Shown: positions 14,039-18,987 of the stretch, in pieces
Numbering within the stretch: position 1 is the first letter of the stretch
How the letters are laid out: the number at the start of each line of letters is the position of its first letter
Assembly: GCA_937880125.1 (NCBI GenBank)
Contig: CALFLU010000032.1
Coordinates: 1 to 18,987, forward strand
DNA: 18,987 nucleotides
Direction of reading: 5' to 3'
Source: an uncultured Eubacteriaceae bacterium
Lineage (GTDB): Bacteria > Bacillota > Clostridia > Eubacteriales > UBA1433
The notes under the pieces: model-generated
Told to the model about the DNA's origin: nothing
Databases searched by the model: none
Seen by the model: the letters and a program-made list of their open reading frames with translations, nothing else
Made by a program: the position numbers and the translations under genes

Positions 14039-14800
14039 TTACTCCGAAAAATATTGCAAAAATTGTTTGACGCGGTCGCTGTCGGGGGAAGTGAATATTT
14101 TTTCGGGTTTTCCCTCTTCCACCACGACCCCTTTATCCATGAAAATAACTCTGTCGGCCACACTTTGGGCAAATGCCATTTCGTGGGTCACCACCATCAT
14201 TGTCATTTTATCTTTTGCCAAATCTTTCATCACGCGCAATATTTCAACCGTCAGTTCGGGATCCAGCGCGCTGGTGGGCTCGTCAAAAAACAACATCGCC
14301 GGTGAAAGCGCAAGCGCTCTGGCAATGGAAACACGCTGGGCTTGCCCTCCGGACAACTGAAAAGGATAGACGTCTTTTTTATCGGCTAAATCCAGTTTTT
14401 CTAAAATTTCCATGGCTTTTTCACGCACCTGCTCTTCAGGCATTTTCAACACCTGCACCGGTGCATCCATAATATTTTTCAATACACTGAAATGAGGAAA
14501 CAGTTGAAAATTTTGAAAAACCAGTCCGGTTTTCAATTGAATTTGATGCAGCTTGGCTTTGTCAGCATACTTGCAAACGCCGTTTTCTTCTGTGTGAACC
14601 ATTTTTTCGCCACACACTTCAATGCTGCCCGAGTCAATTTGCGTCAATTGATTTAAGCAACGCAAAAGCGTCGATTTTCCCGAACCCGATGGGCCGATGA
14701 CGGCCACCACTTCCCCTTCGTTGACGTCCACACTCACGTCGGTCAACACCTGCACATCGCCGTATTTTTTATAAATATTTTTTGCCTCAATTACAGCCAT
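14039..14800 (-). CDS. Polar amino-acid ABC importer, ATP-binding subunit
   Basis: A 253-residue ATPase of the polar-amino-acid-uptake (GlnQ/HisP) family that powers import through the adjacent permease. It has Walker A GPSGSGKST, Q-loop VFQNFQLFPH, signature LSGGQAQRVSIARAL, Walker B MLFFDEPTSALDPEL and H-loop VVTHEM, all canonical for this family. The frame is open to 14866, but that would overlap the permease gene. The start at 14800 (MAVIEAKN) has AGGTG upstream and leaves a 13-nt gap after the permease stop. It is the last gene of the lipoprotein-permease-ATPase operon. I see no convincing terminator in the 130 nt after it, so readthrough toward 13908 is possible. Substrate cannot be read from the ATPase. 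Confidence 0.93.
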   Translation of the reverse strand: MAVIEAKNIYKKYGDVQVLTDVSVDVNEGEVVAVIGPSGSGKSTLLRCLNQLTQIDSGSIEVCGEKMVHTEENGVCKYADKAKLHQIQLKTGLVFQNFQLFPHFSVLKNIMDAPVQVLKMPEEQVREKAMEILEKLDLADKKDVYPFQLSGGQAQRVSIARALALSPAMLFFDEPTSALDPELTVEILRVMKDLAKDKMTMMVVTHEMAFAQSVADRVIFMDKGVVVEEGKPEKIFTSPDSDRVKQFLQYFSE

Positions 14801-14813
14801 CTCTTCACCTGCA

Positions 14814-15458
14814 TCATTGATAATAATCCAGTTTTTTCTCTGCACGGAGAAAAAATTTCTCGACAATAAAATTTAAAACGAAATAAATGATTCCCGCCAC
14901 AATCAGCGGCGTTATCGAAGACGTTCTGCTTGTGATGTTTGTGGCGTTTCGATACAGTTCCACCACGCCGATGGTTTGCGCCAGCGCCGTGTCTTTGACC
15001 AAGGTCATAAACTCATTGCCCATCGGCGGCAAAATTCGTTTTACCACCTGGGGAATAATAATGCGCGTATAAGTTTGCATTTTCGAATATCCCAACACCT
15101 TGGCCGCCTCATATTGCCCCGGGCCGATGCTTTCAATGCCGCCACGGTATATTTCGGCAAAATACGCCGCATAGTTCAACACAAATGCAACAATCGCCGC
15201 AGTAAAACGGCTCTTGAACGGTGTGCCGAAAATGTAGTAGGGTACAAAAAAAACAAACATCAATTGCAAAATCAAAGGGGTGCCGCGCATCAGCAACTGA
15301 TAGAACCTGATTGGCACCGATATGATTTTGATTTTGCTCATACGCCCAAAGGCCACAAAAAGACCCAGCGGCATGGCAAGCAAAATCGTCAGAAAAAATA
15401 TTTCCAACGACAATACCGTTCCTTGCAGCATTGGTCGCATCATTTGACTGAAATCCAT
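14814..15458 (-). CDS. Polar amino-acid ABC importer, permease subunit
   Basis: A 214-residue integral membrane protein of the His/Glu/Gln/Arg permease family, with about five transmembrane segments. The EAA loop that docks on the ATPase is clear: a YRGGIESI block followed by GQYEAAKVLGYS and IIIPQVVKRILPP. QLLMRGTPLILQL before it is another family hallmark. AAGGA lies 8 nt before the ATG at 15458. The gene is single, so the channel is probably a homodimer. It follows the binding-protein gene after a 73-nt spacer holding a strong hairpin, and is closely followed by the ATPase gene. Substrate inferred only as a polar amino acid. Confidence 0.93.
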   Translation of the reverse strand: MDFSQMMRPMLQGTVLSLEIFFLTILLAMPLGLFVAFGRMSKIKIISVPIRFYQLLMRGTPLILQLMFVFFVPYYIFGTPFKSRFTAAIVAFVLNYAAYFAEIYRGGIESIGPGQYEAAKVLGYSKMQTYTRIIIPQVVKRILPPMGNEFMTLVKDTALAQTIGVVELYRNATNITSRTSSITPLIVAGIIYFVLNFIVEKFFLRAEKKLDYYQ

Positions 15459-15479
15459 AATGTATCCTTTTCAAAAAGC

Positions 15480-15510
15480 ATAGGGCTGTAAAATAAGTAT
15501 ACAGCCCTAT
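15480..15510 (-). terminator. Intercistronic hairpin between binding-protein and permease genes
   Basis: An 11-bp perfect inverted repeat, ATAGGGCTGTA (15480-15490) and its complement (15500-15510), with a 9-nt loop. On the minus strand it is followed by GCTTTTTG, a weak U tract. It probably acts as a partial terminator or mRNA-stabilising stem that gives more binding protein than permease. Confidence 0.7.
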
Positions 15511-15531
15511 TGTTATTCATACCTGTTTGTG

Positions 15532-16347
15532 TTATTTAATTTTTGTAATGTCGCTGCCAAACCATTTCGTCGCGATTTCCGCCAGCTTCCCTTCTTTGGC
15601 AAGCTCTTTCAAAGCATCTTCAACAGCTGTCTTCAGCGATTCATCGCCTTTTCTGAATCCAATGGCATATTCTTCTGTGGCCAGTGTTTCGTCTACAATA
15701 ACAAAAGGTTTCTTGTTGGTTTCAATGTAGTAACGTGCAACCACATCATCCATCAACACCGCATCCACCGCCTTGGTTTCCAAGTTCATCAATGCTTGAA
15801 CATTGTCTTTCAGCTCCACGACTTCTTTTAACTCTGCTTTAAAATCCGCTTTTCCGTCAAGCGCGTCCATTGCACTGGAACCTGCCTGCAAAGCCAGGCT
15901 TTTTCCTTTCATGTCCGCCAAAGTTGCAATGCCTTCATCGGCACGCACCACCAAAGCCATGTTGTTGTCCATGTATGCTGCCGACAGCGTCATATTCTTT
16001 TTGCGCTCTTCGTTCACAGACATCCCGTTCCAAATGCAGTCGATATTTTTTGTAGCCAGTTCTTGCTCTTTGGCGTTCCAGTCTATGGGTTGCAGCACGA
16101 GTTCAACGCCCAATTTTTCTGCAACGGCTTTGGCAACATCCACATCAAATCCTACGATTTCATTGTTTTCATCGCGAAAGCCCATCGGCGGAAAAGAATC
16201 GTCCAATCCCATAATCAACTTGCCTCTGTCTTGGATATATTTCAGAGATTCATCTGTTGTTTTGGTCGATTGACCCCCGCAAGCAGCAAAACTTGCCACC
16301 GAAAAAATCAGTACCAGCAATATAATAATTACTTTTTTTGCTTTCAT
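15532..16347 (-). CDS. Polar amino-acid ABC importer, substrate-binding lipoprotein
   Basis: A 271-residue extracellular binding protein (solute-binding family 3). It begins with a lipoprotein signal peptide with lipobox FAAC, lipidated at about Cys23. The family signature region is GFRDENNEIVGFDVDVAKAV (56-75), followed by DCIWNGMS and LQAGSSAMDAL, the ligand-contact regions in this fold. The frame can begin with GTG at 16362, but the ATG at 16347 is chosen because AAGGAG lies 7 nt upstream and inside the longer version. It is the first gene of the three-gene importer operon, expressed from an extended -10 promoter. The ligand is a polar amino acid by family; glutamine, cystine or arginine cannot be separated here. 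Confidence 0.93.
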   Translation of the reverse strand: MKAKKVIIILLVLIFSVASFAACGGQSTKTTDESLKYIQDRGKLIMGLDDSFPPMGFRDENNEIVGFDVDVAKAVAEKLGVELVLQPIDWNAKEQELATKNIDCIWNGMSVNEERKKNMTLSAAYMDNNMALVVRADEGIATLADMKGKSLALQAGSSAMDALDGKADFKAELKEVVELKDNVQALMNLETKAVDAVLMDDVVARYYIETNKKPFVIVDETLATEEYAIGFRKGDESLKTAVEDALKELAKEGKLAEIATKWFGSDITKIK

Positions 16348-16414
16348 TTTTTTCTCCTTCACAATTCGTATTACTCAAACAGTTTAACGATTTTGCCCGC
16401 ATAAATCAACTGTT

Positions 16415-16423
16415 ATTTTATCA
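16415..16423 (-). promoter_or_regulatory. Extended -10 promoter of the amino-acid importer operon
   Basis: On the minus strand TGATAAAAT (16415-16423), an extended -10 with TAAAAT core; the -35 region is poor. It gives a leader of about 60 nt before the ATG at 16347. No riboswitch-like fold is evident in the leader. Confidence 0.5.
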
Positions 16424-16469
16424 TTTCATACAGAAAATACCTATAAAAATTCTTTTTTGCTGTTGTTTA

Positions 16470-16492
16470 TTGATTTTCACGCAAAAAATCAA
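16470..16492. repeat. Inverted repeat in the importer/hydrolase divergent region
   Basis: TTGATTTT (16470-16477) and its complement AAAATCAA (16485-16492) with a 7-nt centre. It lies about 50 bp upstream of the importer -10 and about 120 bp before the hydrolase start, so it could be a regulator site for either. No U tract follows. The rest of 16348-16612 holds only the importer promoter and the hydrolase ribosome binding site. Confidence 0.4.
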
Positions 16493-16612
16493 TGCAAAAC
16501 TGTATATTTATTCATTTATATCCTTCGAAAAAATGCATGGTATACCTTTTCATTCCACGTAAAATATGATACAGTACCCTTACAAATAAAGTCAATCAGG
16601 AGGTCTATCGTT

Positions 16613-17290
16613 ATGAAAATCACTTATTTGCAACATAGCGGTTTTGCTGTGGAATTTGATAACTTCGCCGTTTTATTTGATGTCATCAGTACGCCGCCTC
16701 AAATGGATGTGAAAAAAATATATGTCTTGGCTTCCCATTCCCACGGGGATCACTTTTCGGATACCATTTTTTCTCTGTCTAATCACTACGACGCTACTTT
16801 CATTCTAAGCGACGACATTGAATTAACCGCTACACAAAAAACCGATCAAGTCTTTTTTGTTTCTGAAAATAATAACTATGATTTTGAAGATTTTCAACTT
16901 CGGGTTTTCGGTTCCACCGACCTGGGCGTCTCCTTTTACGTCGAAACAAAAGAGACAACGCTGTTTCACAGCGGTGACTTGAACTGGTGGCATTGGTATG
17001 ACGACACAGACGAAAACAACCGTGCCATGGAAGAACAGTATAAAAAATATATTGCGCAGCTTAGCGGTCTGTCGATTTATGCCGCTTTTCTCCCTGTCGA
17101 TTCGCGCCTTCAGAATGCCTATGACTATGGGCTGCGCTATTTTATCGACAATGTGCATCCAAATATTGTCATACCCATGCATTTTTGGAACGACTTTGCG
17201 TCCATAAAAAAATTGCCGGCACAGTTTGGTACCGACAATTTAAAAGTTCTTTCCATTCATCACGATAACGAGGTTATTTATAATAGCTAA
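16613..17290 (+). CDS. Metallo-beta-lactamase-fold hydrolase
   Basis: A 225-residue cytoplasmic metal-dependent hydrolase of the metallo-beta-lactamase superfamily. The metal-binding signature HSHGDH (42-47) is intact, with further ligand candidates His119/Asp122 in FHSGDLN and His190 in IPMHFW. The N-terminal MKITYLQHSGFAVE resembles UPF0173/UlaG-like members, which also start with a short strand and an H-x-G/S segment. The frame is open to 16457, but the ATG at 16613 is selected because AGGAGG (16598-16603) lies 9 nt upstream and the family N-terminus starts here. Its last 17 bp overlap the end of the convergent HD-domain gene. The substrate is unknown; nothing in the context points to an antibiotic. 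Confidence 0.88.
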   Translation: MKITYLQHSGFAVEFDNFAVLFDVISTPPQMDVKKIYVLASHSHGDHFSDTIFSLSNHYDATFILSDDIELTATQKTDQVFFVSENNNYDFEDFQLRVFGSTDLGVSFYVETKETTLFHSGDLNWWHWYDDTDENNRAMEEQYKKYIAQLSGLSIYAAFLPVDSRLQNAYDYGLRYFIDNVHPNIVIPMHFWNDFASIKKLPAQFGTDNLKVLSIHHDNEVIYNS

Positions 17291-17783
17291 CCACTGCAGG
17301 CAGCTTATCAGAGGTCGTTTTCCTGCGCCTAAACAACCTTGCAGACACCTCCGCCATAGAGCAATATTTGTCTGCCAGCCACACAAGATAAGATTCTTTG
17401 TATCGGGGCAGTTTGATATTCAACGGCCACATATGCTTCTTGATGATGTCTTTTTCCCTGTCCGTTAAATCAAAGTGCTCCTCTGCATTTTCCAACGCGG
17501 CTTTGGCATGTGTAAAATTGTGAAATTGCTGTTCATTTTCGCTTTTGTCGCGATGGTATAAATAAAAATCATGCAGCATCGCTCCGCGAATCAGACTTTT
17601 ATAATCACAATCCAACCCGAGATACTTGCCCATTTTATAGCTGATATACGCCACAAACATGCAGTGCTTTAGGCGGGTCGTTTTGCGGTGATGAACAAAT
17701 TGCTCCATCTGCTGATAGACCTCATTGTCGAATACTGCGTTAACATGATAGAAAAAATATGCTTGTTCTTGAAGGTTTGTCAT
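17274..17783 (-). CDS. HD-domain protein, probable phosphohydrolase
   Basis: A 169-residue protein with the HD metal-binding pattern: His40 (LKHCMFVAYISYKMG), His71-Asp72 in AMLHDF, His92, His117 and Asp138 in WLADKYCS. This order fits the HD superfamily of metal-dependent phosphohydrolases; nucleotide, tRNA or small-molecule phosphates are all possible substrates. No partner domain and no membrane segment are present. The C-terminus is basic (RLFRRRKTTSDK). AAAGGA lies 9 nt before the ATG at 17783. The gene is convergent with the metallo-beta-lactamase-fold gene and overlaps it by 17 bp at the 3' ends, with no terminator between, so the two messages would be partly antisense. Confidence 0.85.
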   Translation of the reverse strand: MTNLQEQAYFFYHVNAVFDNEVYQQMEQFVHHRKTTRLKHCMFVAYISYKMGKYLGLDCDYKSLIRGAMLHDFYLYHRDKSENEQQFHNFTHAKAALENAEEHFDLTDREKDIIKKHMWPLNIKLPRYKESYLVWLADKYCSMAEVSARLFRRRKTTSDKLPAVVSYYK

Positions 17784-17855
17784 TTTCTGTTTCCTTTCAG
17801 CACCATCGCACGTGTAATTGATTTAACGCCGATTGACGGTGTTGTGTTAAAAAAG

Positions 17856-17884
17856 ATTATACACCCAAATGCATTGATTGTAAC
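17856..17884 (-). promoter_or_regulatory. Promoter of the HD-domain gene
   Basis: On the minus strand GTTACA (17879-17884), 17-nt spacer and a perfect TATAAT (17856-17861). The leader is about 65 nt. The other 50 bp up to the tRNA promoter show no further structure. Confidence 0.6.
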
Positions 17885-17935
17885 AAAAAATTTTTTCCCT
17901 ACTCTTACTATGACGTATTTTATGTAAATTTTCAA

Positions 17936-17967
17936 TTGACTTTTCGTAATATATTTTTTACTATAAT
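17936..17967 (+). promoter_or_regulatory. Promoter of the tRNA cluster
   Basis: TTGACT (17936-17941) with either TACTAT (17959-17964, 17-nt spacer) or the better but more distant TATAAT (17962-17967, 20-nt spacer). Transcription would start only a few bases before the tRNA-Ala at 17975. Confidence 0.65.
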
Positions 17968-17974
17968 ACTGCAC

Positions 17975-18050
17975 GGGGGTGTGGCTCAGTTGGGAGAGCG
18001 TACGGTTCGCATCCGTAAGGTCAGGGGTTCAAATCCCCTCATCTCCACCA
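17975..18050 (+). tRNA. tRNA-Ala (anticodon CGC)
   Basis: A 76-nt cloverleaf with CCA encoded. Acceptor GGGGGTG pairs with CATCTCC and includes the G3-U70 pair that identifies alanine tRNAs. The D stem is GCTC/GAGC, the anticodon stem TACGG/CCGTA with loop TTCGCAT (anticodon CGC, codon GCG), and the T stem AGGGG/CCCCT. It is the first gene after the promoter at 17936. Confidence 0.93.
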
Positions 18051-18056
18051 CCATCA

Positions 18057-18096
18057 GGAGAGGTATCGAAGTGGTCATAACGGGGCTGACTCGAAA
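18057..18096 (+). pseudogene. Broken tRNA-Ser(CGA), 5' half (copy 1)
   Basis: The sequence begins GGAGAGG as a tRNA-Ser acceptor, then runs identically to the intact tRNA-Ser (18325-18413) for 20 nt across the D arm (18064-18083 against 18332-18351 region). It continues through the anticodon loop CTCGAAA (18090-18096). After the loop the 3' anticodon strand, variable arm, T arm and acceptor are all missing. It lies 6 nt after the tRNA-Ala, where a tandem tRNA-Ser would be expected. Confidence 0.75.
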
Positions 18097-18247
18097 GCGT
18101 CGTATTTATGTGGTAACATAGAAGCCTAAACCATTGATTTGACTTGTTTTCGCAAGACAAGTCCGAAAATTTAATACCGTTGTTCTCTTCATCAGTTCTC
18201 TCCTTTTTCCGAGGGATATCTGAGACCTGATGTTGAAGATAAATATT
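18097..18247. other. Non-coding stretch between the two broken tRNA-Ser copies
   Basis: No credible gene. It holds a 7-bp hairpin, GACTTGT (18141-18147) with ACAAGTC (18157-18163), that is not followed by a T run, and an imperfect dyad CTTCATCAG (18188-18196 region) with CTGATGTTGAAG further right. It may be residue of an earlier inserted element or the old terminator of the tRNA unit. Confidence 0.4.
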
Positions 18248-18302
18248 GGAGGGTTGTCCGAGAGGTCGAAGGTGCGAAACTCGAAATCATGTTACTTGCT
18301 CC
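18248..18302 (+). pseudogene. Broken tRNA-Ser(CGA)-like fragment (copy 2)
   Basis: It begins GGAGGGTTGTCCGAGAGGTC, a typical tRNA-Ser acceptor and D arm of a different sequence type from copies 1 and 3. It runs to an anticodon loop CTCGAAA (18280-18286). The anticodon stem is not complementary after the loop, and the T arm is absent. The trailing CTCC (18299-18302) may be a remnant of the 3' acceptor strand, implying an internal deletion. Confidence 0.65.
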
Positions 18303-18324
18303 AAAAACTGAATAATTATTAAAT

Positions 18325-18413
18325 GGAAGCGTATCGAAGTGGTCATAACGAGCCGCACTCGAAATGCGGTAGTCCGCAAGGGCTCGTGGGTTCGAATCCC
18401 ACCGCTTCCGCCA
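18325..18413 (+). tRNA. tRNA-Ser (anticodon CGA)
   Basis: An 89-nt type II tRNA with CCA encoded. Acceptor GGAAGCG pairs with CGCTTCC, the anticodon stem is CCGCA/TGCGG with loop CTCGAAA (anticodon CGA, codon UCG), the long variable arm is AGTCC-GCAA-GGGCT, and the T arm is GTGGG/CCCAC with TTCGAAT. It has no obvious own promoter and may be read from the promoter at 17936. It lies directly beside the recombinase end of an integrative element. Confidence 0.93.
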
Positions 18414-18421
18414 ACAACAAT

Positions 18422-18453
18422 CCCGCGTAAATCAAGGGTTTACGCGGGTTTTC
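18422..18453 (+). terminator. Terminator after tRNA-Ser
   Basis: CCCGCGTAAA (18422-18431), 7-nt loop and TTTACGCGGG (18439-18448), followed by TTTTCTT. It begins 9 nt after the tRNA CCA end. It could come from the host or from the element. Confidence 0.85.
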
Positions 18454-18466
18454 TTATGCCTTTTTC

Positions 18467-18595
18467 TGGTGCCCGGTTTGGCTTATAACGGCTAAAATGG
18501 TGCCGGTGGTGCTCTGATTTGTGGTGCCCGGCTCGTTTTCCGTTATACACTCTATACACGGAAAATGTATGCCGTGGTGCCCTAATGGTGCCCGG
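18467..18595 (+). repeat. Cluster of six TGGTGCC direct repeats
   Basis: Same-strand copies are TGGTGCCCGG at 18467-18476, 18522-18531 and 18586-18595; TGGTGCCGG at 18498-18506; TGGTGCCC at 18575-18582; and a shorter TGGTGCT at 18507-18513. They lie between the tRNA-Ser terminator and the 3' end of the recombinase gene, where arm-type recombinase or excisionase sites would be expected. The function is inferred from position. Confidence 0.75.
18536..18565. repeat. Inverted repeat inside the direct-repeat cluster
   Basis: TTTTCCGT (18536-18543) and ACGGAAAA (18558-18565) are perfect complements, with TATA on either side of a CACTC centre extending the dyad. A further inverted copy of part of it, TATAACGG, lies at 18484-18491. 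A binding site for an element-encoded protein is possible. Confidence 0.5.
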
Positions 18596-18615
18596 AACTC
18601 CTAAAAACATATAAA

Positions 18616-18669
18616 AAGCAGCGTGGAGCTATAAAAAGATACATCTGTCATAGCTCCATTTCGCTGCTT
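18616..18669. terminator. Terminator hairpin overlapping the 3' end of the recombinase gene
   Basis: A two-part stem: AAGCAGCG (18616-18623) with CGCTGCTT (18662-18669), and GGAGCTAT (18625-18632) with ATAGCTCC (18650-18657). On the minus strand a TTTTTATA run follows. The 5' strand for the minus-strand transcript lies within the last codons of the recombinase. Confidence 0.75.
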
Positions 18670-18987
18670 TTCTTTTTCTCTTTAGGAACTGCTTCTTTAC
18701 TTCTTTTTTCTTTTCCTGTGTTGGGCTTTCGTGGCTGTAATGCCTTATGGTAAGTTTCTAGTACCGTTTTCTTACGCTCAATCCGCACATCAACATACTG
18801 TGCTGTAACAGCTTCAAGGTTGGTAGAAATACCAAGCGACATACCGATACCTTTCAGCGTATGCCCCAATATCTCGCCTACCGTGTAGAAATCGCCTGTT
18901 AGCTGGTGCATATTGGTCGCTGCCGTGTGTCTTAAATCGTGGAAACGAATGTGCGGCATTTCAAGGTGTCGGATAAGCTGACCGAAG
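18648..18987 (-). CDS. int: Tyrosine recombinase (integrase), C-terminal part, runs off right edge
   Basis: The minus-strand frame is open from the window edge to the TGA at 18648-18650, giving about 113 residues of the catalytic domain; the true start is outside. Reading from the edge it begins FGQLIRHLEM, which precedes the box II motif HDLRHTAA with the catalytic His and Arg. LGHTLKG follows (third Arg/His region), and VTAQYVDV carries the tyrosine nucleophile. The tail is Lys/Arg/Glu-rich, ending SSEMEL. This order is standard for tyrosine recombinases that integrate phages and conjugative elements in Firmicutes. The upstream catalytic Arg is not in the window. It is transcribed toward the tRNA-Ser and ends in an overlapping terminator. 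Family call is firm; the element type is unknown. Confidence 0.92.
   Translation of the reverse strand, partial: FGQLIRHLEMPHIRFHDLRHTAATNMHQLTGDFYTVGEILGHTLKGIGMSLGISTNLEAVTAQYVDVRIERKKTVLETYHKALQPRKPNTGKEKRSKEAVPKEKKKSSEMEL

Larger units (their letters stand above)
18414..18987. mobile_element. End of an integrative element at tRNA-Ser(CGA), continues off right edge
   Basis: A tyrosine recombinase gene points toward an intact tRNA-Ser with a repeat cluster between them, the usual arrangement at the integrase-proximal end of tRNA-targeted integrative elements. The exact left boundary is uncertain: if crossover occurs in the anticodon loop or T arm, the 3' part of the tRNA belongs to the element. 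The far end and type (prophage, ICE, island) are outside the window. Confidence 0.7.

Noticed and set aside
14976..15491. 171-codon plus-strand open frame
   Set aside because: Antisense shadow of the well-supported permease gene; low-complexity composition and no start signal.
15803..16273. 156-codon plus-strand open frame
   Set aside because: Antisense shadow of the binding-protein gene.
16457..16612. N-terminal extension of the metallo-beta-lactamase-fold gene
   Set aside because: AGGAGG directly before 16613 and the family N-terminus MKITYLQHSG favour the internal ATG; the extension is AT-rich promoter DNA.
17936..18121. Open frame giving a small protein with GGVAQLGERTVRIRKVRGSNP
   Set aside because: It is the translated tRNA-Ala gene, a well-known false peptide; the region is a tRNA and its promoter.
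18057..18247. tRNA-Ser split by a group I intron in the anticodon loop
   Set aside because: No 3' half with T arm (GTTCGAAT) or matching acceptor follows copy 1 before copy 2, and no intron core elements are visible.
18467..18595. CRISPR array
   Set aside because: Repeats are only 7-10 bp, spacing is irregular and no cas gene is nearby.

Overview
The window looks like chromosomal DNA from an anaerobic Firmicute of the Clostridia type. It is moderately AT-rich, has strong AGGAGG-type ribosome binding sites and near-consensus sigma-A promoters, and carries the redox repressor Rex, a GSI-alpha type glutamine synthetase, a LytR-CpsA-Psr (LCP) protein and an FtsEX-hydrolase operon. The genus cannot be fixed from sequence alone. 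Most genes lie on the minus strand.

Layout: (1) 1-2766, minus: the 5' part of ilvE (runs off the left edge), glnA and rex. glnA has a predicted promoter overlapping the rex stop codon and a perfect terminator-like hairpin between that promoter and the gene. (2) 2767-2941 is a divergent control region with a Rex-type operator over the predicted rex transcription start; it also faces an ABC-F ATPase gene (2942-4846, plus). (3) 4936-8420, minus: an LCP cell-wall ligase and an unusual aconitase-superfamily hydratase. The hydratase is divergent from a stand-alone E2/CAT-fold acyltransferase-like gene (8587-9423, plus) whose active-site His is replaced by Glu. (4) 9455-13908, minus: a tight five-gene unit, DUF4438-like protein - secreted triple peptidoglycan-binding-repeat protein - FtsE - FtsX - coiled-coil M23 peptidase. 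It is preceded by a promoter with a perfect 11-bp inverted repeat. (5) 14039-16347, minus: a polar amino-acid ABC importer (lipoprotein, permease, ATPase) with a strong hairpin between the first two genes. (6) 16613-17783: a metallo-beta-lactamase-fold hydrolase and an HD-domain protein, convergent and overlapping by 17 bp.

(7) 17936-18987 is the accessory part: a promoter, tRNA-Ala(CGC), two broken tRNA-Ser(CGA)-like 5' halves that lose tRNA identity at the end of the anticodon loop, an intact tRNA-Ser(CGA), a terminator, a cluster of six TGGTGCC direct repeats, and the C-terminal part of a tyrosine recombinase that continues off the right edge. I read this as one end of an integrative element at a tRNA-Ser(CGA) site that has been used repeatedly.

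The most unusual parts are the tRNA-Ser(CGA) graveyard beside the recombinase and its repeats, the attenuator-like glnA leader, the Rex operator, and the divergent hydratase/E2-like pair. I see no CRISPR array, toxin-antitoxin pair or obvious defence system in the window.
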